A DNA stretch of 64,000 bases from contig CP066701.1 in NCBI GenBank assembly GCA_016756695.1, positions 1,764,001 through 1,828,000 of the forward strand. The letters run 5' to 3'. Below are positions 17,166-27,263 of this stretch, piece by piece. The notes under the pieces were generated by a model, which had not been told where the DNA came from, did not search any database, and saw only the letters and a list, made by a program, of their open reading frames with translations. The position numbers were made by a program, and so were the translations under genes. This DNA comes from Heyndrickxia sporothermodurans (GTDB lineage Bacteria; Bacillota; Bacilli; Bacillales; Bacillaceae_C). The first letter of the stretch is position 1. Every line of letters begins with the position of its first letter.

Positions 17166-18304
17166 ATTGCGGCACCTTCTTTCTTTAATTTTTGGATGAT
17201 AGGTATTTTCATTTCTAAAAGTGTCCCTTTTTGAGTTGAAAGTGTGAGTACGCCATCAATAAGTGTGAGTCGTTCCTCCATCCCTTTTAAACCATTCCCG
17301 TCTAACCCTTTATTTTTCAAGCCGATACCATCATCTTTTACGATGAGATGAACATTTTCATTAGAAGTTAAAATAGTAATAGAACAGTTTTTTGCTTTAC
17401 TATGTTTTACAACATTTGTCACCGCTTCACGTAAGCACATGCTGAGAATATTTTGCGATAGGGGAGGAATATCAGACACATCATTTATCCCATGATGATG
17501 ATAAGCAACACCCGCCGCTTCTAAAATTTCTTGAACATGGATGAGTTCTTCTGCAATGGAAATGGCACGCATATTCGAAACAAGTTCACGGACTTGCTTC
17601 AAAGCGGATCTTGATGTTCTTTCAATCTCCTTCGCTTCGATTTGTGCCCTTTCCGGATCGATTTTTGTTAATCTTTCAACAAGTTGACTTTTTAATGTAA
17701 TGAGGGATAGTGTATGACCAAGTGTATCATGTAAATCCCTCGCAATCCGTGTCCGTTCTTCTTTTTTTATAAACTCTTTAATTGTTTCATTGGCCTGATC
17801 TAGTTGCTTTTCAAGTTCCATCCGTTGATTCATTGAGCGAATCCCAAAAGGTGTTAAGATCATGATGGCCAAAAATGGCAAAAAGTAAAGAGAGCTAGAT
17901 GAAACAAAGAGGCCATGATAAAAGGCAGGTACTAGCTCAAACAAAGCAAAGCAAATTAACATGATATTGAACTTTTTCTTATCACAGTACCAACCGATAA
18001 AATTGGCAGGGAAGAAGCCCATAAACAATAAATTTGGATCAAAGAATAGGCTAAAGCAAAAAACGATTCCCATTTGTAAAACTAGCCAATAGGTAAAGAC
18101 AACTACTTTTCTGGAGGTGGCGTATAATTGGCGGTAAGTAATTAGAAATAGGCATAGTAAAGCAAAACCAATGATTTTCTTTATACCTACCGAACTAACT
18201 AAATAGGGAACAGGAAGAGCTAAATACACTAAAAATATATAGGGAAAAAATCCATAACGTTTAGGGAACACGTGAAATTTCTTATTTTTAAGAAAGCCGA
18301 TCAC
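17162..18304 (-). CDS. yvfT: Sensor histidine kinase YvfT (HisKA_3, DesK-like)
   Basis: 380 aa. Residues ~20-155 hold five or six membrane helices with hardly any extracellular domain, implying sensing within or at the membrane. The dimerisation/phosphorylation box ERTRIARDLHDTLGHTLSL contains His192. The ATPase domain has LREAVTNVVKHSKA, DDGIG and NGLKGMEERL. It phosphorylates YvfU. It lies between the permease gene (6 bp upstream) and the regulator gene (4-bp overlap). Intramembrane kinases next to an ABC exporter often sense envelope stress; that is inference. Confidence 0.87.
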   Translation of the reverse strand: MIGFLKNKKFHVFPKRYGFFPYIFLVYLALPVPYLVSSVGIKKIIGFALLCLFLITYRQLYATSRKVVVFTYWLVLQMGIVFCFSLFFDPNLLFMGFFPANFIGWYCDKKKFNIMLICFALFELVPAFYHGLFVSSSSLYFLPFLAIMILTPFGIRSMNQRMELEKQLDQANETIKEFIKKEERTRIARDLHDTLGHTLSLITLKSQLVERLTKIDPERAQIEAKEIERTSRSALKQVRELVSNMRAISIAEELIHVQEILEAAGVAYHHHGINDVSDIPPLSQNILSMCLREAVTNVVKHSKAKNCSITILTSNENVHLIVKDDGIGLKNKGLDGNGLKGMEERLTLIDGVLTLSTQKGTLLEMKIPIIQKLKKEGAAI

Positions 18305-18310
18305 TCATCA

Positions 18311-19048
18311 TCACACCGCTTCTTGTTTACGTCTTATATATTTTGATAGTAGCATGAAAATTATTAAATAACAGAGTAAAATAATAATATTTTTCCAATT
18401 TGGTAAATTACCTCGAACGATTTCCCATGCGCCATTCCCAAAATTGTAGGATGGAAGCCATTTTCCGATGGATTGCATGATTTTCGGCATGACTTCTATA
18501 GGCATCCACATCCCGCCTGAAATAGCCAGGACCATATAAAGGACATTACTCACACCAGCGGCGGTTTCAACTTTTCGCATAGCGCCGATGATTGTACCTA
18601 GGGCAAGAAAAGGAACGGAGCCAATTAATATCCAAAGTCCACTCATTAGCCATTCAGAAACAGATAAAGAAATCCCATTAATGAGTCCACCAGCTGCGAA
18701 GATAACGATAATTGAAAGAACATGAATCACCGTTTGACCAATCATTTGACCTAAAAAGTAGACTGAATCGGGCAGGGGAGTCAATCTCATAAAAGTTGAC
18801 CATCCGTGGGCTCTTTCTTGAACGATGCGAATACCGAGCGTCATGATGGAGGAGCCCATCACGCTAAATGTGGTCATCGACATTAAATAATGGGCATGCC
18901 ATGCACTTTGATCACCAGCACCTGTATTAACGACTTTTGTAAAAATAAAATAGAAAACGATCGGCATGAGAAGGGACCAGAACACGAAATAAGGATTTCG
19001 TAATACTCGTAGTATTTCAGCTTTACATTGTAACCGTATTAATTTCAA
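18311..19048 (-). CDS. yvfS: ABC-2 type exporter permease YvfS
   Basis: 245 aa with six membrane helices (e.g. PYFVFWSLLMPIVFYFIFTK, VIHVLSIIVIFAAGGLING) and the ABC-2 pattern SNVLYMVLAISGGMWMPIEV. It starts with TTG at 19048, directly after the ATPase stop, with GGAGG 9 bp upstream. It forms the membrane part of an exporter with YvfR; cargo unknown. Confidence 0.83.
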   Translation of the reverse strand: MKLIRLQCKAEILRVLRNPYFVFWSLLMPIVFYFIFTKVVNTGAGDQSAWHAHYLMSMTTFSVMGSSIMTLGIRIVQERAHGWSTFMRLTPLPDSVYFLGQMIGQTVIHVLSIIVIFAAGGLINGISLSVSEWLMSGLWILIGSVPFLALGTIIGAMRKVETAAGVSNVLYMVLAISGGMWMPIEVMPKIMQSIGKWLPSYNFGNGAWEIVRGNLPNWKNIIILLCYLIIFMLLSKYIRRKQEAV

Positions 19049-19948
19049 TTAAATAACCTCCTTATGTTCAGTAGTCAATTGTTCAAATGCTTCTTCCAAT
19101 TTTCCACGTTCAATCTGAATATTATAGGCATCAATATTTTCTTTAAAAATTAAAGCTAATACCGCATCTGTATCCTCTGTTTGTAGGAAGACTCTGTCAT
19201 TTTTTTCGAATATATGTGTAATGATTGAATGCTCATAAAGTTTAGCCATCGAACCGGAGTTTGTCTGAAACGATACAAATTGCTTAGTTAAACTTGACTT
19301 TATTTCTGATGGTGTCCCATCTGCGATAATGCTGCCTTTGTTAAATAAAATAATTCTTTGCGCGACATCATCTGCTTCTTGAAGGTAATGTGTGGTAAAA
19401 ATAATCGTTTTCCCACTATCAGCTAAAAGTTGTACCGTTTTCCAAAATCGATTGCGGGAAGTAATATCCATTCCCACTGTCGGTTCATCTAGGATGACTA
19501 ACTCAGGATTTCCCGCAAGAGCTAACGCAAAGCTAAGTCTTCGTTTTTGCCCACCGGATAGTTTTTCAGCAAGAGTTTTTAAATCGTTGTCGGTTAAACC
19601 TGTAAAGGATATTAATTCTTCCATGGACAAAGGGTTTGGATAGTATTGTCGGATTAATTCCAGTAATTCTCGCACCTTTAAACCATTCATCACACTTACC
19701 TCTTGTAGCATGATTCCGAGCTGTTCACGTACCTTTATTTCATTCGGATGCTGATTGAATAACCGGACTTCGCCAGCTGTCGGTTTTAATAATCCTAGCA
19801 TCATTGAAATAGTTGTTGTTTTTCCTGCACCATTTGGTCCAAGAATCGCTACAACCTCACCCCTATTTATTGAAAAAGAAACATCCTTAACCGCATGTTT
19901 ATGATGAAAAGACTTTGACACATTTTTAACGCTCACAATTTCATTCAT
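19049..19948 (-). CDS. yvfR: ABC transporter ATPase YvfR
   Basis: 299 aa from the ATG at 19948. A longer frame starting at 19966 begins with ATGGAGGTG, which is in fact the ribosome site (GGAGGTG, 9 bp spacing) for the 19948 start. Walker [10 protein letters not shown] (residues 37-45), signature [16 protein letters not shown], Walker [13 protein letters not shown] and H-loop FTTHYL are all present. It drives an exporter with YvfS. First gene of a four-gene operon, yvfR-S-T-U. Confidence 0.88.
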   Translation of the reverse strand: MNEIVSVKNVSKSFHHKHAVKDVSFSINRGEVVAILGPNGAGKTTTISMMLGLLKPTAGEVRLFNQHPNEIKVREQLGIMLQEVSVMNGLKVRELLELIRQYYPNPLSMEELISFTGLTDNDLKTLAEKLSGGQKRRLSFALALAGNPELVILDEPTVGMDITSRNRFWKTVQLLADSGKTIIFTTHYLQEADDVAQRIILFNKGSIIADGTPSEIKSSLTKQFVSFQTNSGSMAKLYEHSIITHIFEKNDRVFLQTEDTDAVLALIFKENIDAYNIQIERGKLEEAFEQLTTEHKEVI

Positions 19949-20093
19949 TATTCGCGACACCTCCATAACTTATAATCTTAGTTTATTAAGATTGACGAGT
20001 GAGTAGTAGTAGAGGATGTCATGATCGTAAGATGACAATTGTCATATTGAAAAAGGAATGGGCAGGTAACATCTAGAATTAAATCGCACAAAA

Positions 20094-20120
20094 AAGACCA
20101 CTTGAAATTCCCGAGCGGTC
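20094..20120 (-). terminator. Terminator of the MFS gene
   Basis: Read on the minus strand, GACCGCTCG..CAAGTGGTC forms a stem with one mismatch, followed by a T-run (AAAAAA at 20089-20094 on plus). Confidence 0.7.
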
Positions 20121-21456
20121 AACCATTTGCTTCATTTCTCGAACTTTTCACCTTCAAAAGGACCAATATTCCAATGAGTGTCATGATAATAAGTGATCCC
20201 ATAGCTAGACGACTAGCTATATTTCCATAACTTGCAAAGGCCCAAGTAATTGATCCGTATAATAGAGGGCCGATAATAGAAGAGACTTTTCCGGAAAAGG
20301 CAAATAATCCAAAGAATTGTCCCCGTTTATTTTCGGGACTTAGCTCAACTATATACGTTCTTGATGTCACCCACATGGCGCCGAGGCTAATCCCGAACAT
20401 ACTTCCTGCAATCCAGAACATTGATTTAGCAGTTGCAATGCTGCCGACAAGCAAGGCAAGACACATTAAGAGGCCAACATATAATACCGCCTGCTTTGCA
20501 CCTTTTGCTTTAGTGATATATCCAAAGATAAAAGAACCGATTATACTGGAAACCGTTGAAACTAAGTAAAGCAAAATAAATTCCCCGGTCGTAAAGCCGA
20601 CCACTGCCTTCGTATAAATAGCCATCATGGCAATAGCGGTTGCGATCGCATCATTTAGGAAAAAATATGAAATCATGAACGTAAAAACAGCCCGATATTT
20701 TTTCATTTCTTTAAAGGTTGCTAAGATATCCTTATATCCAGATAAAAAACTCCCCGCCACCCTTGTTTGAACTTTTCTTTTCTCCTTAGTAAAAAAGAAA
20801 AAGGGAAGGGCGAAAATCAAGAACAAAATTCCGGTAGCTAGAAAAGCAATATAGTATTTATTATCCCCGACAAGTGGGTATACACATAATCCAAGTAATG
20901 TTCCAACATATCCAACAGCTACACCAAATCCGGAGATTAAAGGTATATATGATTTATGAGCTAAATCGGAAATCATCGTATCATAAAAAACAAGACTGGA
21001 GTGGTAAAAGAATTTAGCAATAACAAATGAAATGATGACGAGAACAAGCGAAATAGGAAGGTTAAACCATTTTCCGGGTACTTGGAAATATGCGAAAATT
21101 CCCATGGAGAGAGTGCCTAAAACTGTAATTAATGTAAACCAGAAAATCCAAATTTTCTTTTTTCCTGTCCGGTCAATCGTTGTTCCAAAAAGCGGTGAAA
21201 AGATGACTAAGAAGAAGCTGGCCACGGCATTGGCGTATGAAATAAATGTGCTGGCAATTTGATTTGTGACGGGATTTCCGCCAACTGTATGTTCTAAAAA
21301 TAAAGGAAAGAAAATCGTATTGATGTTAGAGGAAAAAATCGTATTCGCAAAGTCATATAAGGCCCATGACAGAATGGGTAGTGAAAAAAATAGCTTCCAT
21401 GCTGAAAAAACTTGTTCCTGTTGATCGCCTAATTGTTTAACAGAATTACTGGACAT
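20119..21456 (-). CDS. MFS transporter, UMF1/Atg22 family (YxiO-like)
   Basis: 445 aa from the ATG at 21456, which has an AGGTGAG site 3-4 bp upstream. A start at 21489 adds 11 residues but has no ribosome site. About 12 membrane helices, starting LSWALYDFANTIFSSNINTI, the signature of the UMF1 (Atg22-like) group. It has the MFS loop GTTIDRTGKKK after helix 2. Substrate unknown; some relatives are vacuolar amino acid effluxers in yeast. Monocistronic. Confidence 0.83.
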   Translation of the reverse strand: MSSNSVKQLGDQQEQVFSAWKLFFSLPILSWALYDFANTIFSSNINTIFFPLFLEHTVGGNPVTNQIASTFISYANAVASFFLVIFSPLFGTTIDRTGKKKIWIFWFTLITVLGTLSMGIFAYFQVPGKWFNLPISLVLVIISFVIAKFFYHSSLVFYDTMISDLAHKSYIPLISGFGVAVGYVGTLLGLCVYPLVGDNKYYIAFLATGILFLIFALPFFFFTKEKRKVQTRVAGSFLSGYKDILATFKEMKKYRAVFTFMISYFFLNDAIATAIAMMAIYTKAVVGFTTGEFILLYLVSTVSSIIGSFIFGYITKAKGAKQAVLYVGLLMCLALLVGSIATAKSMFWIAGSMFGISLGAMWVTSRTYIVELSPENKRGQFFGLFAFSGKVSSIIGPLLYGSITWAFASYGNIASRLAMGSLIIMTLIGILVLLKVKSSRNEANG

Positions 21457-21544
21457 TCGCTCACCTACTTTCTTTAATAATGTTTTCATTCCATGTATAT
21501 AAGAAAAAATCCTTTTTCTTTACATAAATTTTACAAAAAATAAA

Positions 21545-21567
21545 AACAAGACTAAACTTAGTCTTGC
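21545..21567 (-). terminator. Terminator of the cation efflux gene
   Basis: CAAGACTAA-ac-TTAGTCTTG at 21547-21566; the upstream A-run gives the U-run for the minus strand. It overlaps the final codons of the gene. Confidence 0.75.
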
Positions 21568-22463
21568 TTCTCTTCTTGAGAATAGTAAGGATTCAAATGA
21601 ATAAGTACTTCCTGAATATTGTCATATTTACTCATTAGTGAATGTTTGATTTCATGGGAAAGATCGTGGCCTTCTTTTATTGTTTTATCATGATCAATAG
21701 AGATTCTTAAATCAACGAGTATGTAATGACCATGATCTCTCGCGCGAATTTTATCTATTCTCTTTACTTCCTGAAATTCTGAAATGATGGAGACAAAATC
21801 TTGGAGTGTTTCAACATCAATATTACGTTCAAGAAGAATGTTAAATGCTTCGCTGAGCATTTCTTTAGAAATTTTAAATATTAAAATGGCAACAAAAATA
21901 CTAGCTACTTTATCTCCGTATAATAAAATGTCAAGTCCGAGTTTATCTCCGAGAATCGATAATAATACTCCGGCGGCTGCTGCAAAAGAAGCGACAATAT
22001 CCGCTTTATGGTCTAAAGCAATAGCTTCAATCGCTTTACTATTATTTGCTTTAGCAACTTTCATGGATGATCGATATAAAAAATCCTTGAAAATAAAGGA
22101 AAAAATTGCAACCCACATAGCTAACATATTCGGTGTTTCAATAGGGTGGAAGAAACCGGCAATGCCTTCGTAAACGATATAAATAGCAACTAAAAATAAT
22201 AAGATACCAACAATTCCTGAAACGATTACTTCTGCCTTTCCGTGGCCATAGGGGTGCTCTTTATCGGCCGGTTTATTGGCAATTTTTATGACTAATAAGA
22301 CGATAACGGAGGCAAAAACATCCGCTGCAGAGTGAATCCCGTCAGCGAATACTGCATCACTGTGAGCAAACCATCCGATAACCATCTTTCCAATCGTTAA
22401 TAAAATATTACTCCAAACACTGATCCAAGCAATTTTTTTCGCAATCGACTCTCTTGTCCCCAA
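21558..22463 (-). CDS. Cation diffusion facilitator (CDF) efflux protein
   Basis: 301 aa with six membrane helices and a cytosolic C-terminal ferredoxin-like domain (~210-290). Metal-site motifs are HSAAD in helix 2 and DHKAD in helix 5, with the loop HPYGHGKAE. An HxxxD/DxxxD pair is compatible with manganese-type members such as MneP/MneS rather than zinc exporters, but this is inference. It exchanges metal for protons. Flanked by terminators, so transcribed alone. Confidence 0.85.
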   Translation of the reverse strand: MGTRESIAKKIAWISVWSNILLTIGKMVIGWFAHSDAVFADGIHSAADVFASVIVLLVIKIANKPADKEHPYGHGKAEVIVSGIVGILLFLVAIYIVYEGIAGFFHPIETPNMLAMWVAIFSFIFKDFLYRSSMKVAKANNSKAIEAIALDHKADIVASFAAAAGVLLSILGDKLGLDILLYGDKVASIFVAILIFKISKEMLSEAFNILLERNIDVETLQDFVSIISEFQEVKRIDKIRARDHGHYILVDLRISIDHDKTIKEGHDLSHEIKHSLMSKYDNIQEVLIHLNPYYSQEEKQD

Positions 22464-22644
22464 TATGTATCACTCCAATCGAAGAAAGTCTAAAACACCC
22501 TTGTAATCATAACAAACCTAGTATTGGTGGGTCTAGAGCAAGATAGTTGTTCCCATCAATCGTTTTAAAGTTTAACTAAAAATGTTTCCTCTATGAAAAA
22601 TATAAGAACTAAATTAGTATTCACGTTTTTTCCAGAAATTATAA

Positions 22645-22676
22645 AAAACAGGTTAGTTTATACTAACCTGTTTTAA
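22645..22676 (-). terminator. Terminator of the bdbD fragment
   Basis: AAAACAGGTTAGT/ACTAACCTGTTTT, a 12-13-bp stem with a 3-4-nt loop, lying just downstream of the minus-strand stop at 22686. Confidence 0.85.
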
Positions 22677-22685
22677 ACGAATTGT

Positions 22686-23281
22686 TTATTTAGCCGCATC
22701 CTGTACTTGTTGAATAAATTCTTCATAGCTTTTTCCGGTAAATTCCTTACCATTAATAAATAGGGTTGGCGTTGAATTAATCCCTAACTCAGTCACATAG
22801 GATTTGTCTTTGTTTATAGCATCTTTGTACACCTTATTATTAAAGGCTTCTTCAACTTTTTTAACGTCTTTGTCACTTGAAATCTCCGCTAATGTCTTTT
22901 TAAGGAAGTCTAGTTTAAAGTAATCCACTTTTTCGTACTTCTCATCTTTTGGTTGTTTGCTGTAAAGAAGATGATGGAACTTCCAAAATGTTTCATTGCC
23001 TAGTACTTTGTAGACCGTTTCTGCAAACTCCGCGGAGCGATGGGAATCCGTATTAATAAAAGGAAAGTTCATAAAGTAAAATTTAGCTTTTCCTGTATCA
23101 ACAAATTCCTTTTGAATAACCGGGTAAACACTTTCATTAAATTGTTTACATACCGGACATTTATAGTCACCGAATTCAACAATTTCGACGGGAGCTTTTT
23201 CATCACCTTCGAAAGGTTGGTTGCTGTAATCAAAATTAAATGCTTCGCTTTTTTCAGGTTTGTCCGAAGATTTACTTAAAA
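22686..23281 (-). pseudogene. bdbD: BdbD/DsbA-like thiol-disulfide oxidoreductase, 3' part
   Basis: Thioredoxin fold with catalytic CPVC (Cys46/Cys49 of the present open frame), cis-Pro loop STPTLFING and an inserted helical domain, as in BdbD. The normal role is disulfide formation in exported proteins outside the membrane. Its N-terminal membrane anchor is cut off by the composite element at 23282. The open frame continues 13 bases into the element, which supplies ATG AAA TTG ACT C, giving a new start MKLTLLSKSSD. Without the anchor the protein would stay in the cytosol and probably not work. The missing part lies at 27264-27355. Confidence 0.88.
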
Positions 23282-23358
23282 GAGTCAATTTCATAATTGC
23301 TCTTTTTAAAAATACAGAATCCTACAGAATTTCTAAAATATATTTTTAAAAACAGAAA

Positions 23359-24711
23359 TCATGCTACTTGTTGCTGATTTAATTGTACATTAATTCGGTC
23401 TGCGGCTAACTTTGAAGCATTATAAATAAGGGTTACCATGTCAAAATGAATTTTTGCACGTTTCCCAGTACGATAGCGAACATTGTTCAGTTGAAAGAAT
23501 TCTTTCAGATAGGCATTAACCCGTTCTACGGCAGTACGACGTTTGAAAATGTTTTTCCATGCTTGTGACCCGCGTGCTGGTGCGGTATATCTGCGAAGGT
23601 CTGAAGTGATTTTCACTTTATAAACCTTTTGGCAAATACCTTCATTAGCTAAGGGACAGTCGCTGCATTCCTTTGGTCTTGTGTATTTCAATGTTTCATA
23701 TTTAGGATCAAAACTATCATAACGATAAGAATGCTCTCTGAAACAAGTTGGGGCAAAGTGTTTATCATAGCCAATGATTTCCCCTTCATTTCGCTTATTA
23801 TACGCGATGACGGATTGTTGTCCCATTCGATGTACCTGCTCGTATATGGGTTCATAGTCATAGCCCGCATCCATTGTTTGATAACGTAATGGAAGGTGAA
23901 GGCGTTCCTGAATTCCTTTCAGTAAAGGGATAGCTGCCTTACCATCATTTAGACTCCCAGATGAAAAAAGAGCCTGTAGAATGTATTGGCTTGATGTACC
24001 AACGGCTAAATGACCTTTGTAGCCAAACCAAAAAACATTTTGTCCTTCTGAGTTCTTTTTCACGCCCCATTTAGGGTCTTGGGGAACTTCGGCACGTAGT
24101 TCGGCTAGGGGAACATCTAATTGGGCCACAATTTTTCTATCATATAAAGGTAAATTGGCTTCCGTTTCAGCTTGTTCTTTAAGCCACCCGTCACGCTCAT
24201 CTTTTGATTTCCGACCACGTTTTTGGGGTTCAGATTTTGGCTTTTCTTCTTTTGGCTGCGCTTGGTCTCGTGCTTCAAAATGGGTTGCATCAATGGCCAC
24301 TGTATCATCCGTGATGAAACCTTCTGCAATAGCCTGGAGGACCACTTTTTCTTGTTCTTTCTCAAGGATATCGCTTTCCTCCAATTTCGTTATGAGACGT
24401 GAATAGGAGGATTCTGAAGGCACATGATCAGAAACCAAAAAGCCACAATTTAACTTAAAAGCTAGATCATCATGAAGACGTTTTATAAGATCCTTCATCG
24501 TAGGGATGCGCTCTATGTATCTTACAAAGGTGGAGATAATCATGGCTGCATAGTTTAGTTCTTCCGGTGCACCCAACCGTGATTTTTTCGCCACTTGATG
24601 GTACATCGAATCCAAATCTACCGCTGAAATAATGGCTTCATATTTTTGGGTAGGTTCCATGTCAAATAATTCCTGTATGCCAAATAGGCTAGGTTGTCGT
24701 ATAATAGTCAT
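23359..24711 (-). CDS. IS1182-like DDE transposase
   Basis: 450 aa from the ATG at 24711 (GGAGGAG 9 bp upstream). An in-frame TTG start at 24750 lies within the IS66 target duplication and is not native. N-terminal DUF772-type domain (1-110), then a DDE core with Asp141 (VAIDATHFEA), Asp281 (TMDAGYDYEP) and Glu396 (TAVERVNAYLKEF). A cysteine cluster ECSDCP..GIC (349-360) precedes the last segment, as in IS1182-type enzymes. It probably moves the whole composite, since it acts on the outer ends. Confidence 0.88.
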   Translation of the reverse strand: MTIIRQPSLFGIQELFDMEPTQKYEAIISAVDLDSMYHQVAKKSRLGAPEELNYAAMIISTFVRYIERIPTMKDLIKRLHDDLAFKLNCGFLVSDHVPSESSYSRLITKLEESDILEKEQEKVVLQAIAEGFITDDTVAIDATHFEARDQAQPKEEKPKSEPQKRGRKSKDERDGWLKEQAETEANLPLYDRKIVAQLDVPLAELRAEVPQDPKWGVKKNSEGQNVFWFGYKGHLAVGTSSQYILQALFSSGSLNDGKAAIPLLKGIQERLHLPLRYQTMDAGYDYEPIYEQVHRMGQQSVIAYNKRNEGEIIGYDKHFAPTCFREHSYRYDSFDPKYETLKYTRPKECSDCPLANEGICQKVYKVKITSDLRRYTAPARGSQAWKNIFKRRTAVERVNAYLKEFFQLNNVRYRTGKRAKIHFDMVTLIYNASKLAADRINVQLNQQQVA

Positions 24712-24846
24712 AAGAAGTACTCCTCCAGTCTTTTTATGGTTTGTGGTCAACGTAAGCCCGAATTATAAAAAATAAGTGTACCTTTCGGTACGCATCGTAA
24801 ATAGCCGTAAATTCTGACTTTTTTAATCGAATTACGGCTATTTCAT

Positions 24847-26440
24847 TTATTTGCTACATTCTGCCTGAATCATTTTTGACCAGGGCATGTATTGATCTAA
24901 AATTTCAGGGTTTTGTTGGACGCCGAGATTTGGTAAATCCGTAAAAAGTTTCTTTATATATTCATAGAAATCAACGCCGTTACTTTTGGCAGTTTCAGCA
25001 ATACTTAAACAGATGGCATTCGCTTTTGCACCAGCTTCACTTACACTAAAGAGCCAATTTTTTCTTCCTATAACGTTGGGACGGATGGCGTTCTCGGCTG
25101 GATTATTATCCATTTCAATTCGCCCATCATTCAGGAATAATTTGAGTCCATTTGCCCTGTTTAATGTGTATTCAGCCTGCTTTTGCTAACGCATTTTTTC
25201 CGTAAAATGGTGATGTTTCAACCCAGTGAAGGAATTCCTCCACGATTGGCTTCGAGTACTTTTGACGTTTTTTTCTTCGTTTACTCGGAGACAAACGTTT
25301 AAATTGCCTTTCTAGTCGATATAAATCATCACAATATTTCACACCGATTCTACCATTTTTGCTATCAGCTTTCAGCCAATAACGACGAACATGCGCCCAA
25401 CAATTTGCGAAATTAACGCCTTCCAACTTATCATAAGCAGAATAACCATCACACACAATCGTTCCAGAAAAGCCTTCAATAAAACTTTCAAGGACAGATC
25501 GAGCTCGAGATAATGCGCTTTGAAAGAGAGTCATTGTTGGCCCTTGGCTTGGCACACTTCGAAACACCCAATTATACGCATTGGCTTGGCCAGATTTCCC
25601 ATCGGATCGGTTGATAATTTGTCCGTATGTTTCATCGACATGCAAAACCGATTTTGCCATCATCAACTCTTTCATTCGTTCGTATACAGGTAACAGCCAA
25701 TCATGTGCTACACGGATAACCCAATTCGATAGGTTTTTATCATTGGTATTCAGTCCATAGCGATTCCATTCCTTTACCTGACGGTAAAGAGGTAAATATT
25801 GTGCAAATTTATCATAGATGACTTTGGCAAGTACGCTAGGACTTGCGATGCTACGCTGAATCGCTGGTTGTGGTGCTTTCCCGCGTTTGATTTGTGCTGG
25901 CTGTGATGAATCAACTTTGCAGTCTTTACATTCATACGCATGTTCAATGTGCTGTACTTTCATCATTTTTGCAGGAATAAATTTTGCTTCTTCACGTACA
26001 AGTGTACTACCAATTTCAATCATTTGCCCTTGGCAACAGTCACAGATTGTATTTTTCGGATGATGGTGAATAGCTTCTACTTCAATACCATCATGCAAGG
26101 AATCATTTCGTTTTTTTGATTTAACTTTTCGTACAACAGTATAAGAGATTGTCTGTTGGCTTTGTTCTTCTGTGTGCTCAGGTTCGCTAAAAGCCGGGTC
26201 ATCATCAAATAATGAGCCTTGCCCATCTGGTACGTTGTATTTCGATTTTTCGGATTTCGATCCATATAAAAGTTTTGTTAAATGGCGAATTTGTTCAGTT
26301 AGCGCTTCAATCTGTTTAGTTGATTGATCTAGCTTTTTCGATAAGTCTTTGTTTTGTTGATTTGAATGAGCCAATTGTTCTTCGAGAAGTCGAATTAATT
26401 TCCCATATGGATTCTTGTTATTGGAAGAAGTATTAACCAT
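24847..26440 (-). pseudogene. tnpC: IS66 transposase TnpC, copy 1, one frameshift
   Basis: It reads intact for 422 codons: coiled coil, zinc motif CDCCQG..CKDC, DDE start VLHVDETYGQ and SGTIVCDGYSAYDKL. Near 25180 it shifts frame because of one extra base relative to copy 2 (GCAGGCTGAA against GCGACTGAA). The C-terminal signature (MDNNPAENAIRPNVIGRKN.., ending IQAECSK) follows in the other frame. Length would be ~530 aa if corrected. Confidence 0.88.
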
Positions 26441-26542
26441 TTATTTCACCACTTTTCGTTCACCATAAGTTAGTTATATTATAACATTTTTAACGTAGAA
26501 AGCGAAGTTGAAAATGGCTATAAACCAACATTTCTAGCTTGT

Positions 26543-26896
26543 TTAGAATACTCCTTTTTGTGATTTTTGAATGGCCTTTGGTTGCTGAATGGACAACCCT
26601 TCTAACAACCAGCGAACCTCCTGTTGCGAAAGTTTACGTACTTCATTTTCATCTTTTGGCCATTGAAGTTTTCCTCCATCTAGTCGCTTATAAAGCATGG
26701 CGAAACCATCGCCATCAAAATATAAACATTTATAACGGTCTTTACTCCAACCAGAGAAAAGGAAAATAGAATCTCCATATGGATCAAGTTCGAAAGAATC
26801 TTGAATTAGCGTTGCTAATCCATCAATTCCCTTCCTCATATCTGTTTTACCGCAAATAATATAAATGTTTTTTACACTGGTATAATCATGTTTCAT
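26543..26896 (-). CDS. tnpB: IS66 accessory protein TnpB, copy 1
   Basis: 117 aa with the IS66 Orf2 pattern: VKNIYIICGKTDMRKGIDGL, then SIFLFSGWSKDRYKCLYFDGDGF and LQWPKDE..LSQQEVRWLLEGL. Identical in all three copies. It overlaps the tnpA stop by 4 bp. Required with TnpC for IS66 movement in studied relatives. Confidence 0.9.
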   Translation of the reverse strand: MKHDYTSVKNIYIICGKTDMRKGIDGLATLIQDSFELDPYGDSIFLFSGWSKDRYKCLYFDGDGFAMLYKRLDGGKLQWPKDENEVRKLSQQEVRWLLEGLSIQQPKAIQKSQKGVF

Positions 26897-27084
26897 AGAT
26901 TTTTCAACTCCCTCATGACCGTTTGGATGATGTGCTCATCTACGCCGTTGAAGAAGGAAATTTCAGCAGCTTCAATTTTGATTGTGCAAAAGCTATTTGA
27001 AGGATCTTTCGAAGTTGTGGATGTTATAATATTTTTTTCTGGTTGTATTGAAACGGGGACGATTGTTAGTTTTTGTTGTGACAT
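26893..27084 (-). CDS. Short IS66 TnpA-like protein, copy 1
   Basis: 63 aa. It has only the C-terminal half of an IS66 TnpA (LTIVPVSIQPEKN.., CTIKIEAAEISFFNGVDEHI, VMRELKNL) and no helix-turn-helix. The start is strongly supported by AAGGAGGTG 8 bp upstream. All three copies share this short form, so it is the native state of this IS66 and not a local deletion. Confidence 0.75.
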   Translation of the reverse strand: MSQQKLTIVPVSIQPEKNIITSTTSKDPSNSFCTIKIEAAEISFFNGVDEHIIQTVMRELKNL

Positions 27085-27263
27085 AGGAAAAGCACCTCCT
27101 TAATTGATACGATTATTGTACTAAGGGGTGCTGATCATTTATATGCGTTGTTTGAATGGGGGCTTACTGGTCAACTACCATTATACAAGATTTGGGGAGG
27201 TACTTCTTTTTTTATCTCTTAAACCCCTTGATACACAAGGGCTAAGAATTATGAAATTCATTC

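Larger units (their letters stand above)
24752..27167 (-). mobile_element. IS66 nested inside composite copy 1
   Basis: 2416 bp, ends starting GTAAGCCC inward on both sides, flanked by the 8-bp duplication GTTGACCA (read as TGGTCAAC on plus at 24744-24751 and 27168-27175). The same duplication bounds the IS66 in the other two copies, so insertion happened once, before the composite spread. Contains tnpA, tnpB and a frameshifted tnpC. Confidence 0.93.
23282..27263 (-). mobile_element. Composite unit copy 1: IS1182-like element carrying IS66
   Basis: 3982 bp. Terminal inverted repeats of about 17 bp: GAATGAATTTCATAATT at one end and GAGTCAATTTCATAATT at the other. The 4-bp target duplication is AAAA (23278-23281 and 27264-27267). 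The unit is nearly identical to those at 40291 and 57571 but inverted. It holds, in order of transcription, an IS66 element and then the IS1182-like transposase gene. It split bdbD. The IS1182-like transposase is intact here. Confidence 0.93.

Noticed and set aside
19949-19966. Upstream ATG for yvfR
   Set aside because: The codons ATG GAG GTG are the ribosome binding site of the next ATG.
23282-27263. A new multi-gene transposition or defence system combining IS66 genes with an IS1182-like gene
   Set aside because: Separate inverted ends and separate target duplications (8 bp inner, 4 bp outer) show two ordinary elements nested, not one new machine, though the composite is mobile.
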